From an uncultured Paracoccaceae bacterium (GTDB lineage Bacteria > Pseudomonadota > Alphaproteobacteria > Rhodobacterales > Rhodobacteraceae): a stretch of DNA of 64,000 nucleotides. The stretch lies in contig CALESR010000270.1 in the NCBI GenBank assembly GCA_937907485.1, forward strand, positions 1-64,000, written 5' to 3'. A model generated the notes under the pieces. That model was not told where the DNA came from, made no database searches, and saw only the letters and a program-made list of their open reading frames with translations. Positions 8,567 through 17,890 of the stretch are shown piece after piece; position 1 is the stretch's first letter; every line of letters begins with the position of its first letter. The translations under genes were made by a program, and so were the position numbers.

Positions 8567-9723
8567 AATCGTATCCCCTGAGGCAGAACCGATCCCGGCA
8601 AAAGCCGGGCCATCAGCCACGACACCAGCGCGACCAGTGCCAGCGCCAACCCGGCCACCGAGGCCAGGGCCGCCCCAGGCGGCAGACCGCCCAGCAGCGC
8701 CGCGCCCGGCGACAGTGCCAGCCCACCGCCGAGCACCGCACCCAAGGCCACCGGCAGCGCCGCCAACCGCAGCGGTCCGCGAGTCGCCGCCAGCGCCAGC
8801 CCGGCGATCAGCGGCGCGGTCAGTGCCAGCGCCATGCCCAGCACCCGTTCCAGCGCGACCTGTCCGGCGCGCGCATTTCCGCCGAACCAGTCCTGCACCA
8901 CCTCGGGCAGGGTCGCCGTGCGCAGGGTTTCCCCCGGGCCCGGTGCGCCCGGCAGGTCGATGCGCACCGGACCCAGACGCATGCGCTCGACAGCGATCTG
9001 CAGCCCGGCGGTGCGCGTCTGCCCCTCGGTGCGGGAGAACTGGATGATCCGTGCGCCTTCGAGGTCGAGCGCGCCACTCGCCGCGCCGGTGTCGAGGATC
9101 AGCCGGGTACGCGCGGCGGTGACCACTTGCTCTTCATCGGGATTCGGCCTGAGGAAAACGAAACTGCGTGCCCCGTCGCGGCCCTGCGGCTGCTGGTAAA
9201 AGGTCGTGCTGCCGATGCTCAGGAACCGCCCCTCGATCAGCTGCCCCTGTCGCACGGCCTCGAACTGCGCCTCGATCAGGCGCTGCGTCAGATGCCGGGC
9301 CGCCAGAGGTTCGACAAAACCGCGTAGGCCACCGGCGAGGGTCATCGCGACCAGACCCAGCAGCAGGCAAAAGCCGATCAAGGCGCGCGGTGGCACCCTG
9401 GCCGCGGCGAGAATCACCAGATCACCCGCCTCGCGCCGTCGCAGCAGCGCCAGATAGACCGCGATCACCACCGCCAGTGGCAGGCCGACCGACAGGATCT
9501 CGGGCGAGGCCAGAACCAGCGTCTGAGCAAGGAACCCCAGCCCCAACTGGTTGCGCAGCGTGTCGAACAGCAGATGCGTGACCATCTTGTCGGAAAGGTA
9601 AAGCGCCTCGACCGCCAGAAGCATCAGCGCCATCTGCCCGATGACCTCGCGGCCCAGCACACGCAGATAGCGGCGCGGCAGGCGGGCGGTTCGGGGCGTG
9701 GCGAGCTGGGGGGCGGTTTGCAT
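8563..9723 (-). CDS. LptF-like permease of an export ABC system
   Basis: 386-residue LptF/LptG-family permease, N-terminal sequence RYLRVLGREVIGQMALMLLA then a helix with LYLSDKM, which is the usual start of LptF proteins. Further features are PEILSVGLPLAVVIAVYLAL (helix 2) and LRRREAGDLVILAAARV, the cytoplasmic coupling loop that contacts the ATPase. A beta-rich middle (about 140-290) and three C-terminal helices follow. Start 9723 gives a protein beginning MQTAPQ; an upstream ATG at 9801 would extend into the ATPase gene. Lies seven bases after the LptB-like gene and overlaps the LptG-like gene. Confidence 0.72.
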   Translation of the reverse strand: MQTAPQLATPRTARLPRRYLRVLGREVIGQMALMLLAVEALYLSDKMVTHLLFDTLRNQLGLGFLAQTLVLASPEILSVGLPLAVVIAVYLALLRRREAGDLVILAAARVPPRALIGFCLLLGLVAMTLAGGLRGFVEPLAARHLTQRLIEAQFEAVRQGQLIEGRFLSIGSTTFYQQPQGRDGARSFVFLRPNPDEEQVVTAARTRLILDTGAASGALDLEGARIIQFSRTEGQTRTAGLQIAVERMRLGPVRIDLPGAPGPGETLRTATLPEVVQDWFGGNARAGQVALERVLGMALALTAPLIAGLALAATRGPLRLAALPVALGAVLGGGLALSPGAALLGGLPPGAALASVAGLALALVALVSWLMARLLPGSVLPQGIRL

Positions 9724-9730
9724 GGGCGGG

Positions 9731-10471
9731 CTATCGCGCTGGGCCAAGCCAGAGCGCCCGCAGCGCCGGGTCGCCGGCGATCTCGTCAGGGGGCGCGTCA
9801 TGCAGCACGATGCCCTGCGCGATCACGACCACGCGGTCGCAGATCGACAATGTGTCGTGCACATTGTGGTCGGTGACCAGAATGCCGATGCCCCGCGCGG
9901 CCAGATCGCGGATCTGCGCCTTGACCTGTGCAATCGACAGCGGGTCGAGCCCGGAAAACGGCTCGTCCAGCAGCAGATACCGTGGCTGAACGGCAAGGAG
10001 CCGGGCGATTTCGCAGCGCCGCCGTTGCCCGCCCGATACCTGCCGCGGTTTGGCGTCCCGCACCTCGGTCAGGCCCATGTCGCTCAGCAGAGTCTCCAGT
10101 CGCGCCTCGCGGATGGAGCGGTCGGGTTCGTGGTTTTGCAGCGCCAGACGGATATTGTCGGCCAGGCTGAGGCCGCGAAAGGCCGAGGGTTCCTGCGGCA
10201 GATAGCCAAGGCCGCAGCGCGCGCGTGCGTAAGGTGCAAGGCCGGTCAGGTCGCGTCCGTCGAGCAGCACTCGGCCACGGTCGGGCGACTCGGCGCCGGT
10301 CAGCAGGCGGTAGATCGTGGTTTTCCCGGCGCCATTCGGCCCCAGCAGACCGACGATCTGGCCGGGTTGCACGGCAAAGCTGGCATCCGCAACCGCCTGC
10401 ACGCCGCGATAGCGCTTTGACAGACCGACCGCAGCTAGCGAGGGCAGGGTGTCAGGGGGGCCGTCGGTCAT
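9731..10471 (-). CDS. LptB-like ABC transporter ATPase
   Basis: 246-residue ABC ATPase with Walker A GLLGPNGAGKTT, Q-loop region YLPQEPSAFRGLS, signature VSGGQRRRCEIARLL, Walker B YLLLDEPFSGLDPLS and switch VTDHNVHDTL. The RRRCEIAR and TDHNVxxTL phrases are characteristic of LptB, the motor of LPS export. There is no lptA, lptC or rpoN beside it, unlike the housekeeping lptB locus, so this is probably a second copy devoted to another lipid. ATG at 10471 overlaps the stop of the upstream flippase gene by four bases. Confidence 0.82.
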   Translation of the reverse strand: MTDGPPDTLPSLAAVGLSKRYRGVQAVADASFAVQPGQIVGLLGPNGAGKTTIYRLLTGAESPDRGRVLLDGRDLTGLAPYARARCGLGYLPQEPSAFRGLSLADNIRLALQNHEPDRSIREARLETLLSDMGLTEVRDAKPRQVSGGQRRRCEIARLLAVQPRYLLLDEPFSGLDPLSIAQVKAQIRDLAARGIGILVTDHNVHDTLSICDRVVVIAQGIVLHDAPPDEIAGDPALRALWLGPAR

Positions 10472-11460
10472 GACGCCGATTTCGGCCCGGACGGCATCGC
10501 GCCCAGTCCCAGTGCCACCACGCCGACGATCAGCACCGTCACCAGCATGAGGCCTTGATGCAGCACGCCGATGGCGATGGCCTGCGCAGGGGGGGTGCCC
10601 AGCGCGGCATAGGTCGAGACCACCGCCAGGGCCTGTGGGCCCAGATGCACCGGCGCCAGCGGCAGCAGCGACACCAGACTGATCGAGGCCACCGCCAGCA
10701 GCGCCAGCGCGGGCGAGGCCTGAATACCCAGCGCGTGCTGCAGCGCCAGCGCGGCGGCGACCTCGAGCGCCTTCTTGGCCAGCGCCAGTATGGTTCCCGG
10801 CACCAGCACCCGGCGGCGCAGCAACTGCCCGACGTCCGACGCATAGCGGGCGATCACCCCGCCGATCCGCGCCGTCCAACGCTGCCCAAAGCGGCGCAAA
10901 GCGAAGAGCAGCAGGCCCAGTCCCAGCATCCCGGCGGTCAGCGCAAGGGTCGCGTGGCGCAGCGACTCTGGCAGCGGGGCGAGCGCAAGAGCCAGCGCCA
11001 GCAAGGCCAGTTTGGCCGCTCCGGCCAGCACCTGATCGAGGGTCATGACCCCCGTGGCCTCGGCCGGCGTCAATCCGGCATGGGCGTGCAGCGCCGCGGC
11101 CCCCGTGGCGACACCGCCGAGGCCGGACACCGCAAACCGCGCGCCGATCGACAGCGCGACAACCTGCGCCATCACCGGCCAGCGCACCCGGCGCAGCGGT
11201 GCGGCAAGGCACCGCCATTGCCAGACCCAGAGAGGATAGACCGCCAGACTGGCCGCCAGCGCCAGCGCCAGCAAGGCAGAATCTGTCGCGGCCAGTGCAA
11301 GGCCGACCTGCTGCCACGGCGTCAGAACGATCCCCAGAACCAGCAATCCGCCGATGACCAGCGCCGCACCCGCCACCACCAGCCGCCGACCTCGGCCCAA
11401 AGGGCCAGTCGAGCGCAGCGGCGCATGCAGCGAGGCTGCGTCGCGATGTCCTATGCGCAT
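10468..11460 (-). CDS. Multi-pass membrane protein, LPG-synthase-TM/flippase-like family
   Basis: 330-residue polytopic membrane protein with about eight hydrophobic segments, matching the family related to the membrane part of lysylphosphatidylglycerol synthase (UPF0104-like). The features SGLGGVATGAAALHAHAGL and LSLLPLAP-type loops (here VSLLPLAPVHLG) are the characteristic glycine/proline turns. Members are often called flippase-like. It is the first gene of the four-gene minus-strand operon with LptB/F/G-like proteins and starts 79 bases from the divergent inositol-phosphate synthase gene. A role in turning a lipid across the inner membrane before export is inference. Confidence 0.65.
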   Translation of the reverse strand: MRIGHRDAASLHAPLRSTGPLGRGRRLVVAGAALVIGGLLVLGIVLTPWQQVGLALAATDSALLALALAASLAVYPLWVWQWRCLAAPLRRVRWPVMAQVVALSIGARFAVSGLGGVATGAAALHAHAGLTPAEATGVMTLDQVLAGAAKLALLALALALAPLPESLRHATLALTAGMLGLGLLLFALRRFGQRWTARIGGVIARYASDVGQLLRRRVLVPGTILALAKKALEVAAALALQHALGIQASPALALLAVASISLVSLLPLAPVHLGPQALAVVSTYAALGTPPAQAIAIGVLHQGLMLVTVLIVGVVALGLGAMPSGPKSAS

Positions 11461-11539
11461 GCCGGGGTTACCAACTGGCTGGTGAAGGGGACAGAAGCTT
11501 GATATCTGGAATTGTTAGTCAAATCAGGATGAGAAAGCA

Positions 11540-12622
<1,083 letters not shown>

Positions 12623-12643
12623 GGGCGGTGGCGACAGGGGCGG

Positions 12644-13876
12644 ATGATGGGCGAGGGCGCGGCAACCGGACGGTCGTTCAACGAGGTGATGGGCAAGCGC
12701 ATTGCCCGCGCGTTTCAGCGCGTTGCCGAGGGGATGAGCGCCGACGAGTTCAACCGCTCTGGCGCGCGGGAGGCCTTTTTTGCCCCGATCGACGCATTGG
12801 AGTCCGCGACCACGGCGCAAGGTGGGCAGTTTCTCAGCTTTGGCCATTACGACTATCTCGGGTTGACGCGGCACCCTGCGGTGATCGAGGCGGGGGTGGC
12901 GGCGCTGCGCCAGCATGGCAGCGGTGCGGGCGCCTCGCGGCTGGTCGGCGGCGAAAGGCTGGCCCACCGCGCGCTTGAAACCGCGATGGCGCGGTTCCTC
13001 GGGGTGGATGCGACGCTGGCGGTCATCAGTGGGTATCTGACCAACCTGTCGCTGATCCCGCATCTGCTGACCGCAAAGGATCTGCTGATCCTCGACGATC
13101 TGGCGCACAACTCGATCGCCAGCACGGCCCGCATTGGCGGTTATGCCTGCCGGACCTTTGCTCACAACGATTGCGACGCGCTCGAACGTATCCTGACCAC
13201 GGAACGTGCCCGCTATCGCCATGTGCTGATTGTCACCGAGGGGCTGTTCTCGATGGATGGCGACATCCCGGACCTGCCGCGGATTCTGGCGCTCAAGGAG
13301 GCCCACAACGCCTGGCTGATGCTGGACGAGGCGCATTCCTATGGCGTGCTGGGGGCGACAGGGCGCGGCATCACCGAACATTTCGGCGTCGATCCGCGAC
13401 GAGTCGATATCTCGGTCGGCACGTTGTCCAAGAGTTTCGGCGCCTCGGGCGGGTTGATCGTCGCCGCCGAGCACGTCATCGAATGGCTGCGTTATACACT
13501 GCCGGGCTTTGTGTTCAGCGTCGGCCTGTCGCCGGTTGCCGTGGCGACGGTGCATGCGGCGCTGGATCTGCTGATCGCCGAGCCCGAGCGACTGGCCCGC
13601 ATGAACGAGGCGTCGCGGTATTTCCTGGCGCAGGCGCGGGCGGCGGGGCTGAACACTGGCCCGGCGATCGGAACGGCGGTGGTGCCGGTGATCTTTGCCG
13701 ATACCCAGCAAACCATGCTGGCGGCCCGGCGGCTGCGCGAGGCGGGCATTTATGCCCCGCCGGTGGCGACGGTCGGCGTGCCCTCGGACAGTCCGCGCAT
13801 TCGGTTTTTCCTGACGGCGAATCACACAACCGCCGATATCGACCGCGCGATAGCCGTGCTGGTCGGGTCAGCCTGA
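12644..13876 (+). CDS. Alpha-oxoamine synthase, serine palmitoyltransferase-like
   Basis: PLP-dependent enzyme of the KBL/BioF/HemA/SPT family, 410 residues. SGAG ASRLVGGE-type substrate loop (HGSGAGASRLVGG), LDDLAHNS, the cofactor-binding LDEAHSYGVLG and the Schiff-base lysine Lys263 in GTLSKSFGASGG are all present. Serine palmitoyltransferase, condensing serine with an acyl thioester to 3-ketosphinganine, is favoured over BioF or glycine C-acetyltransferase by its neighbours: inositol-phosphate synthase, an ACP, an SDR reductase and an Aur1-like enzyme. The assignment of substrate is therefore contextual. Starts at 12644 with a second ATG next to it; its last nine bases overlap the convergent SDR gene. 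Confidence 0.75.
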   Translation: MMGEGAATGRSFNEVMGKRIARAFQRVAEGMSADEFNRSGAREAFFAPIDALESATTAQGGQFLSFGHYDYLGLTRHPAVIEAGVAALRQHGSGAGASRLVGGERLAHRALETAMARFLGVDATLAVISGYLTNLSLIPHLLTAKDLLILDDLAHNSIASTARIGGYACRTFAHNDCDALERILTTERARYRHVLIVTEGLFSMDGDIPDLPRILALKEAHNAWLMLDEAHSYGVLGATGRGITEHFGVDPRRVDISVGTLSKSFGASGGLIVAAEHVIEWLRYTLPGFVFSVGLSPVAVATVHAALDLLIAEPERLARMNEASRYFLAQARAAGLNTGPAIGTAVVPVIFADTQQTMLAARRLREAGIYAPPVATVGVPSDSPRIRFFLTANHTTADIDRAIAVLVGSA

Positions 13877-14683
13877 CGGGCCTTCGCCCTCGCCCGGATC
13901 GGGGGCACTGCCGGTGTGTTTCAGACTGTAGGTCAGGATGCGGTCGACCAGCGCGTCTGGCGCCAAGGCCCCCAGCGCCACCGCCAGCCGCAGGGGCCAG
14001 GGAAAGGCGCTGATTCGCGCGCCGCGCGCGACGTCGTGGGCGATGCGCTGCGCCGCGCGCTCGGCGCTCCACAGCCAGGGGCGCGGGGTGGTCAGCGACT
14101 GGCTCATCGGGGTATCGACAAAGCCCGGCAGCACCAGCGTCACCGCAACACCCTGCGGGCGCAGCAACCGGCGCGTCCCCTCGGCATAGATCCTGAGGGC
14201 GGCCTTGGACGCGGAATAGACCGGCGCCTGCGGCAACCCGATGCCCCCCTGAACCGAGCCGATGATGACCACATGCCCGGCGCCGCGTTGCGCCATGCGG
14301 GGCTGCAAGGGAGTCAACGTGTTCAGCACGCCCATCATGTTCACCGCCATCAGGTCGCGGGCCTGCGCGCCCCGCTCGCCGCCCGGTGGCGCCAGTGCGC
14401 GCCCGCCGCCCAGGCCCGCCCCGGCGATCACCAGATCGACCGCTTGCCGCTGGTCGCACCCCTCGATCCAGGGTTCCAGGCGGTCGTGGTCGGTGACGTC
14501 GATGCGGGCGGCCTCGACCGTGGCGCCGCGCTGGCGGCAGGCCTCGGCAGTGGCGGCCAGCCGCTCGGCGTCGCGGCCATTGAGCGACAGCGCACGACCC
14601 GGCGCGGCGTAATGCAGCGCCAGCGCACGGCCGATGCCGCTGCTCGCGCCGGTAATCAGCACATGCTGGGGTTTGGTCCGCAT
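13868..14683 (-). CDS. Short-chain dehydrogenase/reductase, candidate 3-ketosphinganine reductase
   Basis: 271-residue classical SDR: cofactor loop TGASSGIGRALA, NAG-like AGAGLGGG, catalytic Ser in IIGSVQGG and YSASK (Tyr and Lys). NADP(H) preference is suggested by the basic residue after the second strand (NGRD). Start 14683 was chosen over 14713 because GGAG lies eight bases before it. Tail-to-tail with the SPT-like gene, overlapping by nine bases. Eukaryotic 3-ketodihydrosphingosine reductase is also an SDR of this type, so reduction of the SPT product is the likely job; a general acyl-chain ketoreductase for the ACP set is the alternative. Confidence 0.7.
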   Translation of the reverse strand: MRTKPQHVLITGASSGIGRALALHYAAPGRALSLNGRDAERLAATAEACRQRGATVEAARIDVTDHDRLEPWIEGCDQRQAVDLVIAGAGLGGGRALAPPGGERGAQARDLMAVNMMGVLNTLTPLQPRMAQRGAGHVVIIGSVQGGIGLPQAPVYSASKAALRIYAEGTRRLLRPQGVAVTLVLPGFVDTPMSQSLTTPRPWLWSAERAAQRIAHDVARGARISAFPWPLRLAVALGALAPDALVDRILTYSLKHTGSAPDPGEGEGPSG

Positions 14684-14803
14684 TGAGGGCTCCTTGCCCT
14701 GTGGTGGTATCACGCGCGCCGGGTTCCTCGCCAGTCGGAACGACGGGATGGCGGCTTTGTCGGCCTGTCGCTATGCTGGCCGCGCCGCCAGAAGGGGTCT
14801 GCC

Positions 14804-15406
14804 TTGCGCATCCATGAACCGTTCGTCGAACCCGTTGCCCGCCGTCTGGTGGGGTCCGGCATCAGCCCCGATGCGCTGACGCTGGCCTCGGTGCCACCGG
14901 CGGTGCTCGCCGGGGTCTGCGCGGCCGTCGGCTGGTTCGAGGCGGCGGCGCTGGCCTTCACACTTAGCGGTGTGCTCGACCTGCTCGATGGGGCGCTGGC
15001 GCGGGCGATGGATCGGCGCAGCCGGTTCGGCGCCTTGCTCGATTCGTCGCTTGACCGGGTCGCGGATGCCTGTGTGCCGATCGGGCTGGTGGTGTTTTAC
15101 AGTGCGCAGGGCGGGCTGGCCGCAATCCCGGCGCTGGCGCTGCTGGCGTCGCTGTGGGTCTCGTATATCCGCGCGCGGGCGCAGTCGCTGGCGCTGGAAC
15201 TGCCCCGGCTGTGGATGCGCCGCGAGGACCGCTTTGTCGCGCTGGTGCTGGCGCTGCTGGCGGCGCGCTGGGTGGCGCCCGAGTCTGACGTGCCCGCGGT
15301 GCTGCTGCTGTGGGTCTGCGCTGCCATCGCGGTTCTGGGGATGATTGCCGGTGGCATGGCGCTGGTGCAGGCGGCACGACTGGCCCGTCAACCGCCCGAG
15401 GCGTGA
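14804..15406 (+). CDS. CDP-alcohol phosphatidyltransferase (phosphatidylinositol-phosphate synthase-like)
   Basis: Membrane enzyme of 200 residues with the complete CDP-alcohol phosphotransferase signature: DLLDGALAR, eight residues, then GALLDSSLD, giving all four metal-binding aspartates. Such enzymes displace CMP from CDP-diacylglycerol with an alcohol or sugar-alcohol phosphate. With inositol-phosphate synthase nearby, inositol phosphate is the expected acceptor. The start is a TTG at 14804 with a strong GAAGGGG ribosome site; no suitable ATG exists in frame. The 120-base gap to the divergent SDR gene must hold the promoters of both. The last 19 bases overlap the convergent glycosyltransferase. 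Confidence 0.8.
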   Translation: MRIHEPFVEPVARRLVGSGISPDALTLASVPPAVLAGVCAAVGWFEAAALAFTLSGVLDLLDGALARAMDRRSRFGALLDSSLDRVADACVPIGLVVFYSAQGGLAAIPALALLASLWVSYIRARAQSLALELPRLWMRREDRFVALVLALLAARWVAPESDVPAVLLLWVCAAIAVLGMIAGGMALVQAARLARQPPEA

Positions 15407-16269
15407 TTGCCCCAGTCCGCCGCAAAGACCGCGATGGCCGTGGCGTCATTCTGGCCCGAGCGGTTTGGCCCGTCGGTCAGCGCCTGAATCGCCGAGGCGA
15501 GGGTCTCGACCGGAAAGCTGCGGGTCGGCACCACCAGCCGCGGCACGCCGCGCCGCGCCAGATGCCCCGAGACCCAGACATCATCGACCCAGCGCACGGC
15601 CTCGGGCATGCCCGAGAAATCGTGCACCGCCGCATCCAGCGCCCTCGGCGGCAGCAGATAGCCCCAGGTGCCAAACAGGATATCGACCGGGACCAGCCGG
15701 GTCTGCGCACTGCACAGAACGTGGTGCAGCGCGGGAAACTCTCGCCCCGGCGTCAGGCACACGCCACGCAGGCCCAGCGCGGCGGTGGGGTTCGCCCGGT
15801 GTGCAGTCAGCAGCGAGGCCAGAAAATCGCGCGGATAGACCACGTCATCATCGACAACCACGAGGCAGGCGTCGGGGTCAGCCGCCAGTGTTGGCAACAG
15901 CTTGGTCACCGGGCCTTCGTCGGTGCAGCGCAGCACCTCGACACCGGGCGGCAGACCCAGCGTCTGTGGGTCAGGATAGGCCGCGCCGTCGCGTCGGCGG
16001 GTCCGGGGCAGGCACAGCACGATGCGGTCGGCGGGCTGGGACTGGTCGATCAGACTGCGCAGGACGCGGTGCAGCCGATGCGCGCGGGCGGGAATCGTGG
16101 TCAGCGTCACCACCAGCCGTTCGGGCCGCGGTGTGGCGGGCACTGGAGCGGGCACCCGCCAGCCCAGCCGCAGCGCCCGCAGATACAGCCCGGCGATCTG
16201 CGCCAGACTGGGCTGGCGATAGCGCGCAAGACTGCGGGCGATGTTTTGCAACAGGGGCACTTTGGTCAT
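15388..16269 (-). CDS. Glycosyltransferase-like protein (GT-A fold)
   Basis: 293-residue soluble protein. It has a GT-A-like layout: LVVTLTTIPARAHRLHRVLR at the start of the fold, DRIVLCLPRTR, and VVVDDDVVYPRDFL carrying the DxD metal and sugar-nucleotide motif. Later GTWGYLLPP and WVDDVWVSGHLARRGV resemble the acceptor part of bacterial sugar transferases annotated as family-A glycosyltransferases. Its start at 16269 overlaps the stop of the upstream GT32 gene (ATGA), so the two are one operon. Substrate unknown. The stop is embedded in the end of the CDP-alcohol transferase gene on the other strand. Confidence 0.6.
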   Translation of the reverse strand: MTKVPLLQNIARSLARYRQPSLAQIAGLYLRALRLGWRVPAPVPATPRPERLVVTLTTIPARAHRLHRVLRSLIDQSQPADRIVLCLPRTRRRDGAAYPDPQTLGLPPGVEVLRCTDEGPVTKLLPTLAADPDACLVVVDDDVVYPRDFLASLLTAHRANPTAALGLRGVCLTPGREFPALHHVLCSAQTRLVPVDILFGTWGYLLPPRALDAAVHDFSGMPEAVRWVDDVWVSGHLARRGVPRLVVPTRSFPVETLASAIQALTDGPNRSGQNDATAIAVFAADWGNHASGG

Positions 16270-17039
16270 GGCGCCCAGACCTCGGCCGCGGGGCGCCAGA
16301 CCGGCGCGGCAAAGGGATTGACCAGGCGATTGCGCTCGATCCAGCGGCGGGTCAGCGAGGGGCGGGGCAAGCCTGCGTCCTTCCAACTGCCCTGCGTCAG
16401 GTGGCGGGTGACGATGTGGCGGTTCACTGGCCAGATGTCGGGATAGTCCAGCGGCGCCATGAGTTGGATCTGCGCGCCGATCCAGACCTCGGGCCAAGGG
16501 CGTTCTTGCAACAGGCGGGTCAGCATCCGGGGCCCGGTGATGTCCTCGATCCGGTGCCGGGGGGGCTGGGGTTCGGCGGCGAACAGCGCAAAGGCCCGCT
16601 CGATCGCCGCGCGCAGGAGTGGATGGCCGGGCCGGGTTGCCAGAATGCAATTGGCGATCTGCAGCGGCTTGAGATAGCCCAACTCGCGCTGACGCCGGGC
16701 GCCCAGATGCGCCTCGATCGACAGCGAGCATGGGCGCGCGAACAGGTCAGGCGGCAAGGGGCGCAGGGGTTGCATGTCGATATCGGCATAGAGCCCGCCA
16801 TCGCGCCACAGCACGGCCAGCCGGAACACATCGGCGCGCATCACGCCAAAGGGCATCGCGTCAAAGGCGGCGAGGTGCTGGGGCGCGACCTCGGCCAACA
16901 CCGCGCGGCTGGCGTCGTCGTCGTATAACCGCAGCTCCAGGCCCGGGTTGAGCCGTGCCCAATCCGCACGCAGGGCCTCGGCCTGGGGCGGCAGTCGGGC
17001 CGTTTTCCAGGTTTGCGACAGGATGCGGGGCAGGGGCAT
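16266..17039 (-). CDS. GT32-type glycosyltransferase (OCH1/capsular synthesis-like)
   Basis: 257-residue GT-A glycosyltransferase. PRILSQTWKTARLPP at the N-terminus and MRADVFRLAVLWRDGGLYADIDM in two overlapping stretches form the DXD sugar-binding signature of the Gly_transf_sug/OCH1 group, with Asp-Ile-Asp as the metal motif. RPGHPLLRAAIERA and ITGPRMLTRLL complete the typical pattern. It probably adds a hexose or hexosamine to a surface lipid or polysaccharide. First gene of a two-gene operon with the following glycosyltransferase. Confidence 0.75.
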   Translation of the reverse strand: MPLPRILSQTWKTARLPPQAEALRADWARLNPGLELRLYDDDASRAVLAEVAPQHLAAFDAMPFGVMRADVFRLAVLWRDGGLYADIDMQPLRPLPPDLFARPCSLSIEAHLGARRQRELGYLKPLQIANCILATRPGHPLLRAAIERAFALFAAEPQPPRHRIEDITGPRMLTRLLQERPWPEVWIGAQIQLMAPLDYPDIWPVNRHIVTRHLTQGSWKDAGLPRPSLTRRWIERNRLVNPFAAPVWRPAAEVWAP

Positions 17040-17170
17040 GGGATATCCAGCAGGGATCAGCGCGCAGGATACGGTGACCGGCGCAGGGTTTCAACCGGCG
17101 CGGCATCGCGGCCAATTGCACAGGGTGCGCCTCGCGGTCTAGGGTCGGGTGCACGACAAAGGACCGCCCT

Positions 17171-17890
17171 GTGACCCACCGTCCCATCGCCTATATGACC
17201 GTCGATGCCGAACCCGATTGCCCGCCCTTCCTGTGGACATGGCGCGGCATCGACGAGGGGCTGCCGCTGCTGCTGGACCTGCTGGCGGACGAAGGTGTGC
17301 CCGCGACCTTTTTCACCACGGGCGGCACCGCCGAGGCCCGGCCCGAGGCCGTCACTGCCATCGTCAAGGGCGGGCACGAACTGGCCTGCCACGGCTATTC
17401 GCACAGCAATTTTCGCACGCTTGACCGCGACGCCGCCCGCGACGAGATCACCCGCACCAACGCGATTCTGCGCGCGCATGCCCCGGTAACCTCGTTTCGC
17501 GCGCCGTATCTGTCCTTTCCCGAGGCCTATGTCCCGCTGCTGGCCGAGGCCGGGTTTGCCGTGGACAGCTCGCGCGGGATCTACAAGCGCAACGAGCCGC
17601 GCCATGACGGCGACGGGATGCCCTTTCGGCTGGATGCGTCGGTGACGTCGAGCGTGCTGCGCCTGCCGCGCGTGCTGCGCAGCCCGTATTTTCATGCGCT
17701 GCGCAGTCCGGTCACGCTGTTCGTGCATCCTTGGGAATTCGTCGATTTGTCGCGCACGGGTATCCGGCTGGACTGCCGGTTCCGCACCGGGCAACCCGCG
17801 CTGGACCGGCTGCGCACCACGCTGCGCTGGTTCAAGGCGCGCAATTTCCAGTTTCGGCTGGTGAACGAGGCACCGGCCCTAGCCGCCTGA
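17171..17890 (+). CDS. Polysaccharide deacetylase (CE4/NodB domain)
   Basis: 239-residue soluble protein comprising a NodB homology domain. Motif 1 TVDAEPD gives the catalytic base, motif 2 ACHGYSH holds the HxxxH zinc ligands, and motif 3 is SFRAPYLSF. Starts with GTG at 17171. No signal peptide, so it would act on a cytoplasmic or inner-leaflet lipid-linked sugar. Removal of an N-acetyl group from a glycan intermediate is the expected reaction. Its end overlaps the convergent GT4 gene by 12 bases; that pairing suggests a shared pathway. Confidence 0.8.
   Translation: MTHRPIAYMTVDAEPDCPPFLWTWRGIDEGLPLLLDLLADEGVPATFFTTGGTAEARPEAVTAIVKGGHELACHGYSHSNFRTLDRDAARDEITRTNAILRAHAPVTSFRAPYLSFPEAYVPLLAEAGFAVDSSRGIYKRNEPRHDGDGMPFRLDASVTSSVLRLPRVLRSPYFHALRSPVTLFVHPWEFVDLSRTGIRLDCRFRTGQPALDRLRTTLRWFKARNFQFRLVNEAPALAA

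Noticed and set aside
11461..11539. Sigma-70-like promoter between the flippase and ino1 genes
   Set aside because: TTGATA is visible but no -10 element at suitable distance; not enough to call.
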